64,000 nucleotides of DNA from Gnomoniopsis sp. IMI 355080 (lineage: Eukaryota > Ascomycota > Sordariomycetes > Diaporthales > Gnomoniaceae), in contig JAPEVC010000081.1 in NCBI GenBank assembly GCA_027946555.1, positions 78,055-142,054 on the forward strand, written 5' to 3'. How positions within the stretch are numbered: position 1 is the stretch's first letter; every line of letters begins with the position of its first letter. A model generated the notes under the pieces. That model did no database searches and had not been told where the DNA came from. It was given only the letters and a program-made list of their open reading frames with translations. Positions 1 to 10,980 of this stretch are shown one piece after another. A program made the position numbers and the translations under genes.

Positions 1-984
1 ACGCGATTTCCCACGCTCCCATTGCAGATGCCACCGATGCCTGGGCAGGGATTTATGGCTTTCAGAGGGTCATCAGATCCTCGCTCTGCTGAATCCCGCA
101 TGAATAGCGCCTTTACGACTAATGATCAACAACGACTACATGCTATTCAGCAGCAACGCGAGGAAGTAAAGCGTGTCTTACAGGAAGGGCAGAGGATGGG
201 TCCAGGATTCATCAACCCGGATGACAAGTCATATCTGCCTCCGGGCGCCACGCTACCTCTGCGGTCTGGCCACCCGTCGGAGCCAGGGTCTTGGCCGCCG
301 CTGTACAGGACCAACGACCCTCGCTCTTACACGGTGCCGTCCGTCGCAGCGCGGTCCCCGCCTATGCCTCCTCAGAACCCCATGCCTTCTCATAAAACCC
401 CGAAGAAGACCATGCCCGAGCCAGGGACGACGAGACCGCCGCCAATGATGCATCCCTCCGCGTCCACCTCGTCGCTCGCCTCGTCGACCACTTCGTCCGT
501 GGTCTCGTCATCTGTTTCATCCGCCCCGACCATTACTGCCAGTCCCAGTAAGCCGCCAGAGTATTCGCCTGCCTTGCCTGCAGGCAGCATCGACTACAGG
601 CTCGTCATCAAGACTCCCTGCCCATCCGGCGTCGAGGTCTCAAACAACCTCGGTCGTTGGTCAGGATGGCAGGAGCACCGCATCCTTGCGCGGACGCCGC
701 CCACAAGGAAGGACATGAGCGTTGTTGCACTGAGGTATGTCCAGCAGAACCTGCCTCACGTGAAGAACGGGATCACAGGCCCTTTGCGTGCCATGGTGAC
801 CCGCGCTGTGTTCAGTGCTGGCAAGGGCCGTGAAGAGAGTTACGATCTAGCTGCGTATCCTGAGTCGGATTTTTCTAAGCTGTGTGAGATTATGAAGAGG
901 TCTGGGGACGACGACGACAGGGGCGGCTTGTCGCAGGTGACTGGGTGGCCTCTGTTCGAGGTTATGGTGAGTTTGGTGAAGTGA
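1..984 (+). CDS. unidentified Ser/Pro-rich protein, C-terminal part (5' end outside window)
   Basis: An open frame runs from the left edge to a TGA at 982-984. I do not recognise the family. The visible 300-odd residues begin with a Met/Pro/Gly- and Gln/Arg-rich stretch, continue through a long Ser/Thr/Pro low-complexity linker (about 429-570 nt), and end in a compact, probably folded segment of about 125 residues (from about nt 586) that starts IDYRLVIKTPCP and closes on LFEVMVSLVK. A CAG at 25-27 followed by ATG could be either an internal codon pair or the acceptor of an upstream intron, so the true exon start is undecided. Low-complexity N-terminus plus one conserved C-terminal block is the typical shape of a fungal regulatory or scaffold protein, but no function can be assigned. 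Confidence 0.7.
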   Translation, partial: TRFPTLPLQMPPMPGQGFMAFRGSSDPRSAESRMNSAFTTNDQQRLHAIQQQREEVKRVLQEGQRMGPGFINPDDKSYLPPGATLPLRSGHPSEPGSWPPLYRTNDPRSYTVPSVAARSPPMPPQNPMPSHKTPKKTMPEPGTTRPPPMMHPSASTSSLASSTTSSVVSSSVSSAPTITASPSKPPEYSPALPAGSIDYRLVIKTPCPSGVEVSNNLGRWSGWQEHRILARTPPTRKDMSVVALRYVQQNLPHVKNGITGPLRAMVTRAVFSAGKGREESYDLAAYPESDFSKLCEIMKRSGDDDDRGGLSQVTGWPLFEVMVSLVK

Positions 985-3082
985 CTGCTCGAAGTGAACG
1001 AGTGATGACTTGGCTTTCTTGATGCTTGAAGTGGGAGAAATACGCGGACCTCTTTTCTTTCACGTCACACAGCTTCTCAGTGTTCTCTTATTCGAAATCT
1101 TTACGCGTTCCTCTCATAGTCCACCCTTTGTAATTTTACCCAACGGGCCAAGTAGTTTCCCTGTTCATGTTGTTCCTTTTTCTTTTTTTCTTTTCCTTGC
1201 AAAATAACCTGCAACGATCACAAGTCAGCATCGTGTACAGATTGAAGATGCTCCGCGAGCATCGCGATGCACCAGATATTACCTCTATAGCAAAGAAAAG
1301 GTAGCTTAGCAGCCTCAATGATTCTGTGCTTCGTCGAATAGCGGCGAATATCTTGATGTTCTCATTTCATCACGAGATTCCAGACATTCAATCCGAGTGG
1401 TTCGCGGTCTCCTTGGTTGCGTGTGGCTGCTCGCCCTACATCGTGATGTCAGGTGGCCGAAAGACAAGTCAGCCACCGAGTCGATCTATCAAAGGGTCCT
1501 CGATCTTGTTCATGATACTAGAGGATGATGGCATGCAGAAGGGTATCGCGCCGGACCTCGCTGTTGAGTATGGTGTTTGAGTATGGTGTTCTGGACAGAT
1601 CATGGTCTATTCTGGTGAAATACTTAGGTAGACATCAAACGGTTCATAATGCATTCAAAGCGACACTCGAACAGCTTAGCATTGGAAGCCGCTCTCAAAC
1701 AACTTCTGTTTACGATTCGAGGACCATCTAGGCTTGTACAGGAGAGCCATGTTTTTCGAAAGTGCTGCATAAATTACGCCAGTCAGATTCATGAGACAGG
1801 TTCCACCGCCATCAAGGACGTGATCCTGGAGGCTGCCCGGTAAGACTGGAATGTGGTATACCATCTCCTCTTCGCCATATTCGAGTCCTGGGTACATAGT
1901 ATTCAACTACTGGGGGACAAAATGATGTCACTATCAGCAGGAAAAGGGGTGAAAACTGGAGACGATTTGCTTGTAAATGAAGATGTGCCTGCTACCTAGT
2001 AAACCTGGGTCGCCGCAAAAAGACAAGACATAAGCGGCCATCACTGTATTTCATTAATGTACCAAAACAAGAGACATGGAAATGCGATACAGTATAAGGT
2101 TATCGACTTTGTGACGCAGCTGGGCAATAGCGTCGATCATGAGGTTCGCTAATTGGGTCAGTTGTAAATACTGCTTGCTTGGTGGCTTCTTATACCTACC
2201 AAAAAGAAAAAGGGAGAAAAAAAAAACCACAGACCAGTTTGGGTCTCGGTTTCCCAAGCGAACTTTATTATACTTCGTACCTCGACTTGGCCCGGAGAAT
2301 TAGCACCAAATTCTCCGATTCTTTATCTCAAGGTATATGTATATCCATGTGAACTTTGCGATATGCTTCTACCGTAGGACCACGCAGTACACAAGTAGGT
2401 AGGTGTGTAAACTATAAGTTGCTGGAGGAGGGGACGGAAACAGGTGGACCCCTGCGCTAACCAAGGTACCGGACCTTGGGAGAGTCCAACCATGGAAGCC
2501 ATGGAAGCCAGCCTGTGCCGCACCTTCCAGGGCTAACAGCAGGAGCTAGGTACCTGGAAGTAAGGTAGTATTCGATGTCAGAAATTGATAAGGTACATTA
2601 CAGGCAGTACCACGCCGATCTAGTGAGAAGAGCGGATTGCATTTTGAACACCACGTAGGCACATCTTCAACCTTATTGCCGACATCACCGCCGCACGTCT
2701 GCTCCCCAATCCCTTCGCTGGACAACGCCAACATCCTCGGCAGACTACCTACGCGTATTTGTTGTATCCACACCGCGAGCCCCTCACGTTCCCGTAGTGC
2801 GATGCTGGTCCCTCAGCCATGAGCCGTCACTCCTCGTCGCTACCATACTTTAATGTCGAACACATATGAAGCAATCCGCGCTCGCGGCTTGTACTCGCTT
2901 GCGCCTCTTCAACCCCTTTTGACCACCGACTACGCATCCACACCATAACGCGGACCACGGCTCCTGGGCATACGTGACGTGACCTTGGCATCCCCAGACC
3001 CAGACCCAGACCCAGATCTCGACCAACCCAACCCCAAGCCACCACCGCTTTCCGAGAGCTTCCCGAGAGCTTTCAAGCACCA
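985..3082. other. intergenic region, upstream of PIK1
   Basis: About 2.1 kb with only short overlapping ORFs (under 100 codons) and no recognisable protein. It holds a T-rich tract at about 1170-1200 (probable 3' end region of the preceding gene), a palindromic CTAGGTACCTGG at 2546-2557 and a (CCCAGA)4 repeat just before PIK1. No RNA gene seen. Confidence 0.6.
2993..3016. repeat. (CCCAGA)4 microsatellite
   Basis: Four perfect copies of the hexamer CCCAGA end 66 nt before the PIK1 start codon, so they probably lie in the 5' leader or core promoter. Confidence 0.85.
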
Positions 3083-6000
3083 ATGTCGTGGGACCTCCTT
3101 CAGAGGTTCTTGGACAGCGAGGTCTTCAACCAGAACCCTTTTCTCTCCGTCTCTTACCTGACGTATGTCGCCCAATACGCCGAGTCTCCTCGAGGCCTGG
3201 TCTGCTTCAGGACCCCCTCCCCCACTAAGCTAGACTTGCCTTTTGGATACTGACCAACTGTCTTTGCGCTTAGCCGATATGCCAATCATGTTGGCATACA
3301 CCATATATTATGCTCGAAGCTCCGCCAGTTCCCCTACGAGGATATCGAGTTTTTCCGTATGATTAAGAATCTACAATTGCTGGCAATGGGAGGACACTTG
3401 GCTGACACAACCTGAGCAGTGCCGCAACTATGCCACCTCATTGTCAGCGTCGACAACGAGTCGATGGCACTGGAAGAATTCATTCTAGACCTTTGCGAAG
3501 AGTCAGTTACTGGCGCCCTGCTGGTACGTCCGACCGCGCTCCTGAAAACCTGGGCGACCACTTCGCTGACAGAAAACAGACCTATTGGCTTTTCCAGAGC
3601 TACGTACACGACCTTGCCTCAAATCCGCAGTCCGAATCGTTTAGAACATGTCGTCGAGTCTTTAACAAGGTCCAGAATATTGTCTTTGGTCTGGGAGATG
3701 CAGCACGGCATGAAAAGATCAAGGAAAACGCGTTGCCCGTTACCATGCTCGCAAGCTTCGTCCTAGCAAGTGTCGCGTTGCCAGGTCTAGCCAGCACCGC
3801 TGGTCCCATAGCAGTTGCGCAGGCGCGTAGACCACAACCTATCGATAATACGGCGTTGTCAGACACCACCAACCAGCCAAAGATAGCTAGAGCACATACA
3901 GTCGCGGCTACGAGTGCGAATAGACCGCGACGTGCGATTAGGGATACCGGACGGGTGACAAGTGCGCCAGACCCCAGAGGATCGCCGGAATTGAGAACGC
4001 CTACAGAGCCTCAACGAAGGTCGAATCTCCCGCGTTCCCGTCCCACATCCTCTTCCGGATCGACAATAACGTCCCCTGTAAAGGAGGGTAAAAGGCTTCC
4101 AAAACATATCGACTTGAATGCCGTCGACGCGCGACTGAGCACCTCCTCGCTCCCGCTACCAGAGCTGAAGTCTCCGCTACCTCCTCGGCCTCCTACTCCC
4201 CAGTCCGCCGGCATACGACCATCGGACATGTCATCAAGTCTGGCAAGAAGACATTCTCACCACGCGAAGTCGGCTCTCAGCAAGGGCGAGCTCTCAGCAG
4301 AACAGAGGGCGAGGATTTTGAGGTCGAATTACTTCAGGTGTCAGACACAGTTTTTGCAAGCTCTGGACGATATTTCCAACAGGCTAGTGGTTGTGCCAAA
4401 GCCAGCTCGTCTCAGTGCCCTGCGTGGTGAGCTGGGCATGCTCGCCCAAGATTTGACGGACGCTGTGGTACTCGTCGACGTTCCCTTAATCTGCCCACCT
4501 ACATTGACTGATGGCTCTCCGGCTCGGAGCAAGCACCACCGAATTGTGCGCCTGAATCCCGCTGAAGCCACTGTCCTTAATAGCGCAGAAAAGGTACCGT
4601 ACCTGCTGATGATTGAGATCCTACGCGACGATTTCACATTTGACCCCGATTCGCCGGACAACCAGAAATTGCTACCGCAATTGTTGGAGCAGAGCTCGAG
4701 GAAACGCATTTTTGACCTATCTGAGGCTGCACGAAAATCCCCGTCAATGTCGAGGACGCCCGATTCGGTTCCGGATCCAGCTGTTGACAGTGTCTTCGAG
4801 CCTAGCTCAGGCGATCTCGGCAATTCACCGCAGCTGAAACCTGTCGACAGCAACTCGTCTAGCAAAACAGCGACTCCGATGAAGCCGGTCCCACAGCGTC
4901 TCCCCAGCTTGACAACGACAGCATCGACCACCTCAGACTTGACGCCCAGGAGTTCGGCAACCTCGACATCGCGCTCTACTAGTCCTAGCGGTCGATCTTT
5001 AAGGAAAATGACCATCACTTCTCTGCCACGCAACGCCTCGGTAGACCAACCCGATTTCTCGGCGCTTGCCATTCACATGAGGACTGCATCGCAGATGTTG
5101 TCGCAACTCGAAGCCACAACCGGGAAAAGGCCCAAGGGGGAAGTAGCGGCCATTCAAGCCAAGATCATCGCCAGCATGCAGAATTTGGAGGAGCAGAATT
5201 TCGATGTGGATGATGGACGCGGGCCGACTTTTGATCAAATCATGGCTAAAACCTCAGCTGAAAACGTGGTTGCAAGTGTAGAAGATGATGACGAGACTCG
5301 ACTTGATCCGGCTATCAACGCGAGTGCCGGTGTTGAGCGCATGGAGAACGACTTCAAAACCGGAGGTTTACAGACGAAAGGGGACCGAGATGATCCCAGC
5401 GCTGCCGTCTTTGGGGAGGCTTGGGAGGCAAAGAAAGCGCGCATCCGGCGTTCCTCGCCGTATGGGTGGATGAAAAATTGGGACCTTGTGAGCGTCATCG
5501 TTAAGACAGGCTCGGATCTCAGGCAAGAGGCTTTTGCATGTCAGCTCATCGACGTGTGCAATAAGATCTGGGTGGATGCCGAGGTGGGCGTTTGGACAAA
5601 AGTGATGAGGATCCTCGTGACGGGCGAGTCGTCGGGGCTTATCGAGACCATCACGAATGGTGTTTCTCTTCACTCTATTAAACGAAGCCTTACGCTCGCA
5701 TCTGTTGAGACTGGGCAAAACCCCAGGCGACGGATTGCCACGCTTAAGGACCACTTTATCAAGGCTTTTGGGGAGCCGGACACCGACGCGTACAAGGCAG
5801 GTGTGGATGCTTTCAAGCGATCTCTTGCTGCGTACAGCATTATTGCATATGTACTGCAGCTGAAGGACCGACACAACGGAAACATCCTCATTGACAACGA
5901 AGGCCACATCATCCATATTGACTTTGGATTTATGTTGTCCAACTCCCCGGGTAGTGTTGGGTTCGAAGCCGCGCCGTTCAAGCTCACATACGAGTATGTG

Positions 6001-6425
6001 GAGGTCTTGGGCGGAGTTGGGTCTCCTGAATGGGAGGATTTCAAGAAGTTATGCAAGCAAGCTTTTCAAGGTCAGTCAAGATGCTGAACAAGGACGATGA
6101 CAGGTTGACTGACGACCCTTCTCAGCCCTACGCCGCTCTGCTGACAACATTGTCGACCTTGTTACTATGATGGGCAAGGACTCCACTATGCCTTGCTATG
6201 CTGCAGGAGTGTCAACAGTGCAGGCAAGCTTAAGGCAGCGTTTCCAACTTCAGCTGAGTGCGGATGATGCTGAGCAGTTCGTTGAGACGGACCTTGTTGG
6301 GAAAGCCTTCGGCAGCTACTACACTCGACTGTGAGCTTCCCTATCTATTCTTGTAGCAATTGGAGATGCTGACCACCTTTGGCAGATATGACACCTTCCA
6401 ATATAGGACGCAAGGTATCTACTAG
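3083..6425 (+). CDS. PIK1: phosphatidylinositol 4-kinase (Pik1 type)
   Basis: Phosphorylates phosphatidylinositol at D4 to make the Golgi and nuclear PI4P pool; essential for secretion in yeast. Six exons by frame continuity: 3083-3162, 3274-3356, 3420-3523, 3580-6070, 6126-6330, 6386-6425, giving 1000 residues (yeast Pik1 is slightly longer). The first 150 or so residues are the helical lipid-kinase-unique region (starts MSWDLLQRF). A long Ser/Pro-rich linker follows, and the kinase domain fills the last 300 residues. The catalytic loop DRHNGN (Asp852) and the metal-binding DFGF (Asp870) are intact, and the C-terminus ends in the usual short Tyr-rich tail (YDTFQYRTQGIY). The start is the first ATG; it opens directly into the conserved N-terminal helix, and every intron has GT/AG ends. 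Two of the five introns are multiples of three; intron 2 (63 nt) contains an in-frame stop, so its retention would truncate the protein. Confidence 0.96.
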
Positions 6426-7665
6426 TGTTGTTATTTGATCAGTCAAGCAGCTCACTAAAATTTGGACCAACCACCCATCCTATGCTATACACTATCCTGG
6501 TTCACCACCAACTATTCATACCATAAAAGCAAAGCAAGGTGACAGACATGAAATCCCATGGCTAGCACCTTTTGACCAAACAGCATTCACATGGCGTTGG
6601 GATTATTAGATGTGGTGATATGTCTGGCTATATTGTCAGGCTTGAATGCAGGGGAGTTATTGATGCTGAAAGAGCAACATTCTGCTGTATGTATCCAGAC
6701 AAGCGGAGAATATATATTCATTTAAAAGAGGACTTTTCCCAGACAGAGCTGGGATTTTCATAGTGATGGACTTCGTTTGTATTACATAACAAGTGACAGC
6801 AGAGCTGACTGTAAGTAGATCAAGGTATTCTGCGACAGATTAACATACAAACATGTCCTCCTACTACTTGTCTAATCTTCCTAATTACCATCCTTCTTCA
6901 TGTTTGTTGTGTTTTGGTTCTGGGCAGTCTTGCTATCCAAGTAGAAAGACTGGAGTTTTAGTCTGGTTCCATGCCTCTCCAACACAAGAAGGAAAAGGAC
7001 TCCGGGGCAGGACGAGCCTTTATAGAATGAGAGAAACATTGTATGCGAAAGCCCACCTAACCATAGGCCCTCCTTCACAATTGAGATCAAGTTCACACGA
7101 GGAGTCAATCGTGCAATGGCAAAGATCAGGTGGAGTTAGGATATGAAGAAGATCAGAGGCTGTCTTTCACAGAGTTGCTGGGCTCTCTGTCTGTTGATGG
7201 GAGATTGAGTACAACTATTCAATGTCTGATCCCACTGGTGTAGTCGTTGAGTTGTCTAGGAGCTTTCACATGGCTCACGCACTTTTCAACATCGTTTCGT
7301 TTTCACTTCTTCATCGGTCCCTTCGCTGCAAGTGGAGGTAGCTCAAGAGGGACTGAAGGTGAATGAAGACACCAGGCAGCAGGCTCAGCAATTTCTCTGG
7401 AAGTGATTCCTGATCAAGGGCGTGCCTTCCACATCTCGACTCACCTGACTGGTCACCCTACCTTTCCTTGCATACTCGACAGGAGCTATCCACTCGATAC
7501 TCGATTTCAGAGTAAGGGCCCATCCAACTTCAAGACCTTTTGATCATTGAGGGCCTGGCAGCTACCGAAAATCGGTTCGATCACACTCTCCTACGCGTCA
7601 CCCAACACCAACATCGGTACTGCGTCAATCGAACAGAACAGAAGGCCAATCAACAAACCACCACA
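6426..7665. other. intergenic region
   Basis: 1.24 kb between two plus-strand genes. Only short ORFs; no RNA gene, repeat or mobile-element signature seen. The last 400 nt are pyrimidine-rich and probably hold the promoter and leader of the 7666 gene. Confidence 0.6.
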
Positions 7666-8715
7666 ATGGCCTCGCGATCGTCTACACACTCCATGTCACC
7701 GACGGCCCTCGCAGCCTCTCACACATCTGGCGAGTACAAGTGGAACTCTTTCGAGATCCGTACGCTCATTTGCCTGATCATCAAAGGCGCACACTACGAC
7801 AGAAAGGGCCCTGTGGATCCCATGGACTTTGCCGACAAGCTCAACAAGGCCCTGAACCCCGTCAATGCGACCTCTGAACGCTCCAAAGCCCTTTTCGACC
7901 GCGACATCCCCGTCGTTGACGTCCAGACAATGCTGCGCCGTATCCTTGCCAAAAAGAGCCACGCCGTCGATGTCGTCCAGCGCGACCCGGCCGCCACCAT
8001 CACGAAGAGGCAGATTAATGCCTTCATACGCCAGCTGGACTTTGACGGCGGAGAGAATGAGTGGGCCGACGAGCATAGGCGGGAGAAGATCTTGGCCGAA
8101 AGAGCCGAGATGCAGCGGCAGTTGAACAAGCGGAAGGAGGGCCGCCCGATGAGCCCAGAAAGGTGGGAGGAGGCTCAAGATCGACTGCGGGATATTCAAA
8201 GCCCCAGGGCATTGAAGCTGTTGTCGAACTGGGGCATGGGCAGAACTTTTTTCGAGGGTGAAATCTTCCAACATCGTGGCCTCTGGACCCAAGCTGACCA
8301 TGCCCCTCGTGCTACAGGCTCCGAGCAGATTCGTGGTCGAAGCCTTACTCGCCATGGTCGTTCTGTCTCTCCTGGCCAGATCACCGACATGTCCGGCACG
8401 ACCTACGGTGGCCCCAGCGAAGGTAAAGGCTACGACGACCCCTTTGGCACCAACGACAGCCGTAACAAGTTTGGTGCCTCGTATTGGGACAATACCATTC
8501 AAACACCAGCTTGGGAGACCCCCGGTAACTCTCTGCGCCACGTTGCCGCCACGCCTAATCCTCCTTTTGGTGGGTGGGACAGTGGTATCGTCCAGCCCGC
8601 GCCAAATCCACAGCTGGACTACGGGTATGACAGAAGCTATGGCTATGCTCCCACTCCTTCTGTGACTGGAGGTGCGGCTGGCGCTGCTCCCCAAAGCTCA
8701 GACAGGTCCCTTTAA
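7666..8715 (+). CDS. unidentified conserved-looking fungal protein, 349 aa
   Basis: Single-exon ORF. I chose the ATG at 7666 (context CACAATGGCC, followed by MASRSS) over the in-frame ATG 126 nt upstream, because the residues between them are non-descript and the 7666 site has the better initiation context. After a Ser/Thr-rich leader (about residues 1-20), residues about 22-180 are helical and highly charged (KWNSFEIRTLICLIIKGAHY; later a Lys/Glu/Arg-rich stretch typical of a long helix). The remaining 170 residues are Gly/Pro/Tyr/Asn-rich and look disordered. The helical N-terminal block could be a small DNA- or protein-binding fold, but I cannot name a family. The gene converges on the BUR6-like gene across 1.2 kb. 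Confidence 0.75.
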   Translation: MASRSSTHSMSPTALAASHTSGEYKWNSFEIRTLICLIIKGAHYDRKGPVDPMDFADKLNKALNPVNATSERSKALFDRDIPVVDVQTMLRRILAKKSHAVDVVQRDPAATITKRQINAFIRQLDFDGGENEWADEHRREKILAERAEMQRQLNKRKEGRPMSPERWEEAQDRLRDIQSPRALKLLSNWGMGRTFFEGEIFQHRGLWTQADHAPRATGSEQIRGRSLTRHGRSVSPGQITDMSGTTYGGPSEGKGYDDPFGTNDSRNKFGASYWDNTIQTPAWETPGNSLRHVAATPNPPFGGWDSGIVQPAPNPQLDYGYDRSYGYAPTPSVTGGAAGAAPQSSDRSL

Positions 8716-9936
8716 GACGCCATCATATGGGTTTTACAAGTCCGGATGAGTGACAAGTCTGTGATGGTGGGCTTCTGTGCGAAGTTGATCAACACATAAC
8801 TACTCGTCAACATGCAGTGTGCGTAATGAGACGGTCATGGAGCTTTCACCGATGCCTTGGGGTCGGTAGAGTAGGTACCTAGGTTGCTGGACATCTCAAT
8901 ACATTCAGGATGAGCACACTGATTTTTGGAGCGATGGGATGCATACGGGCGGGGATAGCATGCGTTGTGCACAAGGTTAATACGGTGGGAAATGATACAT
9001 CTTTAATGGTTCAGGCTTTCAGCTTGATGAAGGTCACTAGGCATAGCCCCAAAGGAATGTGCCTATTGATTCATCTTTTAAAAGGACAAGTTCAAATGCT
9101 TCGCAAGGTCTACAAGGAGGTGTGGTTGGCAATGCATTCTAAACAAGACCAAGGACCTCCACTGCAACATGAGCAGCAGACTGACCCAATTAAGTAAATT
9201 TGCTCATTCAAGGGCCATGCTAGGGGTTCAGATAAAATAATAAAAAGGACTCATCCTTTTGGTATTACCTGGGTTCTTTGCGGTTGCTTTGAGATGTATG
9301 TAGTAGGGGGGACTTGCGCAACGTGAGGCAGCATGGAGCGTAGACAGCCTTGCACATGAACTCTTCAAGGCTGTTTTTTTATGATGCAGTCTCCAGCTTG
9401 TATTGATTCCATATTGCCCTGTCTACGTTGTCACCCATGCCAAGTCAAGCTTCAATTGGTGCTGTTTCGTGAAGCCAAAGTGTTGTGAACCTCGCCATCA
9501 TATTCTTGTAATTGTTGGGCTTGAAGTGCTGTCTTTGAACTTTACATTTCCCTGCTTCATGATTCATGGTCGTTTTACTTACAAGAGCATTGCCATTAGG
9601 AAAGTATCAGTCCCATATAATCAAGAAGATATGCGGTCCCTTAACTTTTCCTGCCTGGTGCATCATCCGACAGAAGAGAAGGTTTACTGGATATCTAAGT
9701 GAAAATTACTCTGTTCTAAGAATTCATTGCTTATGCCGTAATCCACATGCATCATGGTGAGAGGAAAGTGCTTTACCGCTGATGGAAAGCTTGGTCGCCG
9801 TAATCACAGCATAGTAACACACCGCCTCGATCCACATTTTGATGGTGCTTCTGCTGCTGTCTTTCATGCAAGATCATGTCAAATACCCTGAGCTTTGGCC
9901 CACGGGCGTCACCCTTTCTCATCTAGTTGTCCATTG
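8716..9936. other. convergent intergenic region
   Basis: Shared 3' flank of two converging genes (7666-8715 plus; 10980-9937 minus). Contains one perfect TAGGTACCTA palindrome at 8872-8881. No coding potential of note and no RNA gene seen. Confidence 0.6.
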
Positions 9937-10980
9937 CTACGAGGCAGCCTTCTTCCTCCGGCCGCCGCCTCTCTTCCTAGGCTTGGGCTCCTCATCCTCG
10001 TCCTCATCGCCGTCGTCATCCCCCTCGCTCTCAGCCTTGGCAACCGACTTGCCCTTGCCACCACCACCACCACCGCCACCTTCCTTGTCGGGCTCCACCT
10101 TGCGCACAATGTCCCGCAAAAAGTCCCACTGCTCATCTGCCTCGACCACGGTTTTGAGCATGGCCGGGGTGACGCGTTTGCTATTCTTTTCGCGGGCAAC
10201 CTCGGCACTTGCAGAGACTAGTTGGATCATAAACATCTCCAGGGCCTTGCCGACAGCGATGGGCGTCTGCTGGGCCACCTTGCCGACCTCCTCGTCATTC
10301 TGCATGATGCGCTTGATGCGGGCAGTGGGGAACTTGGTCTTGACTGGCGACGGGTCTACAGCAGCGGGGGCCTCGGCCGCGGCGGGCGCGGCGCGTCGTG
10401 GTGGCATGGTGGCGGAGGAGGAGGAGGCACCGCCTTCCTCAGTCTTGACTTTGATGGTTGGGCCGTCGTCCTCTGACTTGACGGGGGGGTTTGGGTGACC
10501 GTAGCCTTGCTGTTGCAAAGGGTAGACGGGCTGGTAGCCTGGTGAGTAAGGAGCCTGTGATTGGTAACCAGTTGGCGAAAAGGGTTGCGGCTCCTGGAAG
10601 ATGGGCTGTTGGTGTTGTTGTGGTTGTGGTTGTTGGTAGGCAGGTGGGGCGAAGCCTGGAGAGAAGTTAAAAGCTGATGTAGCGCTTTGAGGCTCTTGTT
10701 TGTATGAGTAAGATGAGCCGAATGCAGGTCCAATAGGGCTCTGAGCAGAGGCCGAGTATGAATAAGAGCGATTGTGGAGAGTGGAGTGCAGGGCTGGAGT
10801 GGGATTTGAGTACCAGTTGTTGTATGGAGTTTGAGCGTGGGTGGGAGGGTCGATGCGGAGGGGTTGTTGTTGATGCTGTGTTTGTTGCTGTTGCTGGTGC
10901 TGTGGCTGTGGCTGTGGTGGTGGTTCGTCTTCGTCAAAGTTCAGGTCGGGAGACTTTGGCCGGTAATCTTCGTCGGCCAT
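9937..10980 (-). CDS. BUR6: NC2-alpha / DRAP1-type histone-fold transcription repressor subunit
   Basis: Predicted alpha subunit of negative cofactor 2, which pairs with NC2-beta through a histone fold and clamps TBP on promoters. Residues about 215-295 carry the H2A-like histone fold: FPTARIKRIMQNDEEVGKVA in the first helix, then TPAMLKTVVEADEQWDFLRD in the last, both close to the DRAP1 pattern. In front is a 210-residue Gln/Pro/Tyr-rich low-complexity region, absent from the compact yeast and animal proteins. Behind it come a Gly run, an acidic stretch and a basic tail (KPRKRGGGRRKK). It is a single exon of 347 residues starting MADEDYRPKSP. Less likely alternatives are the DNA polymerase epsilon or CHRAC histone-fold subunits; the FPTARIKRIMQNDEEVGK signature favours NC2-alpha. 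Confidence 0.85.
   Translation of the reverse strand: MADEDYRPKSPDLNFDEDEPPPQPQPQHQQQQQTQHQQQPLRIDPPTHAQTPYNNWYSNPTPALHSTLHNRSYSYSASAQSPIGPAFGSSYSYKQEPQSATSAFNFSPGFAPPAYQQPQPQQHQQPIFQEPQPFSPTGYQSQAPYSPGYQPVYPLQQQGYGHPNPPVKSEDDGPTIKVKTEEGGASSSSATMPPRRAAPAAAEAPAAVDPSPVKTKFPTARIKRIMQNDEEVGKVAQQTPIAVGKALEMFMIQLVSASAEVAREKNSKRVTPAMLKTVVEADEQWDFLRDIVRKVEPDKEGGGGGGGGKGKSVAKAESEGDDDGDEDEDEEPKPRKRGGGRRKKAAS

Noticed and set aside
4341..5072. Minus-strand 243-codon ORF inside PIK1
   Set aside because: Antisense shadow of the Ser/Pro-rich PIK1 linker; no recognisable domain.
9839..10498. Plus-strand 219-codon ORF opposite the BUR6-like gene
   Set aside because: Exactly antisense to the histone-fold and Gly-rich coding region; low-complexity Ser/Pro product with no domain.
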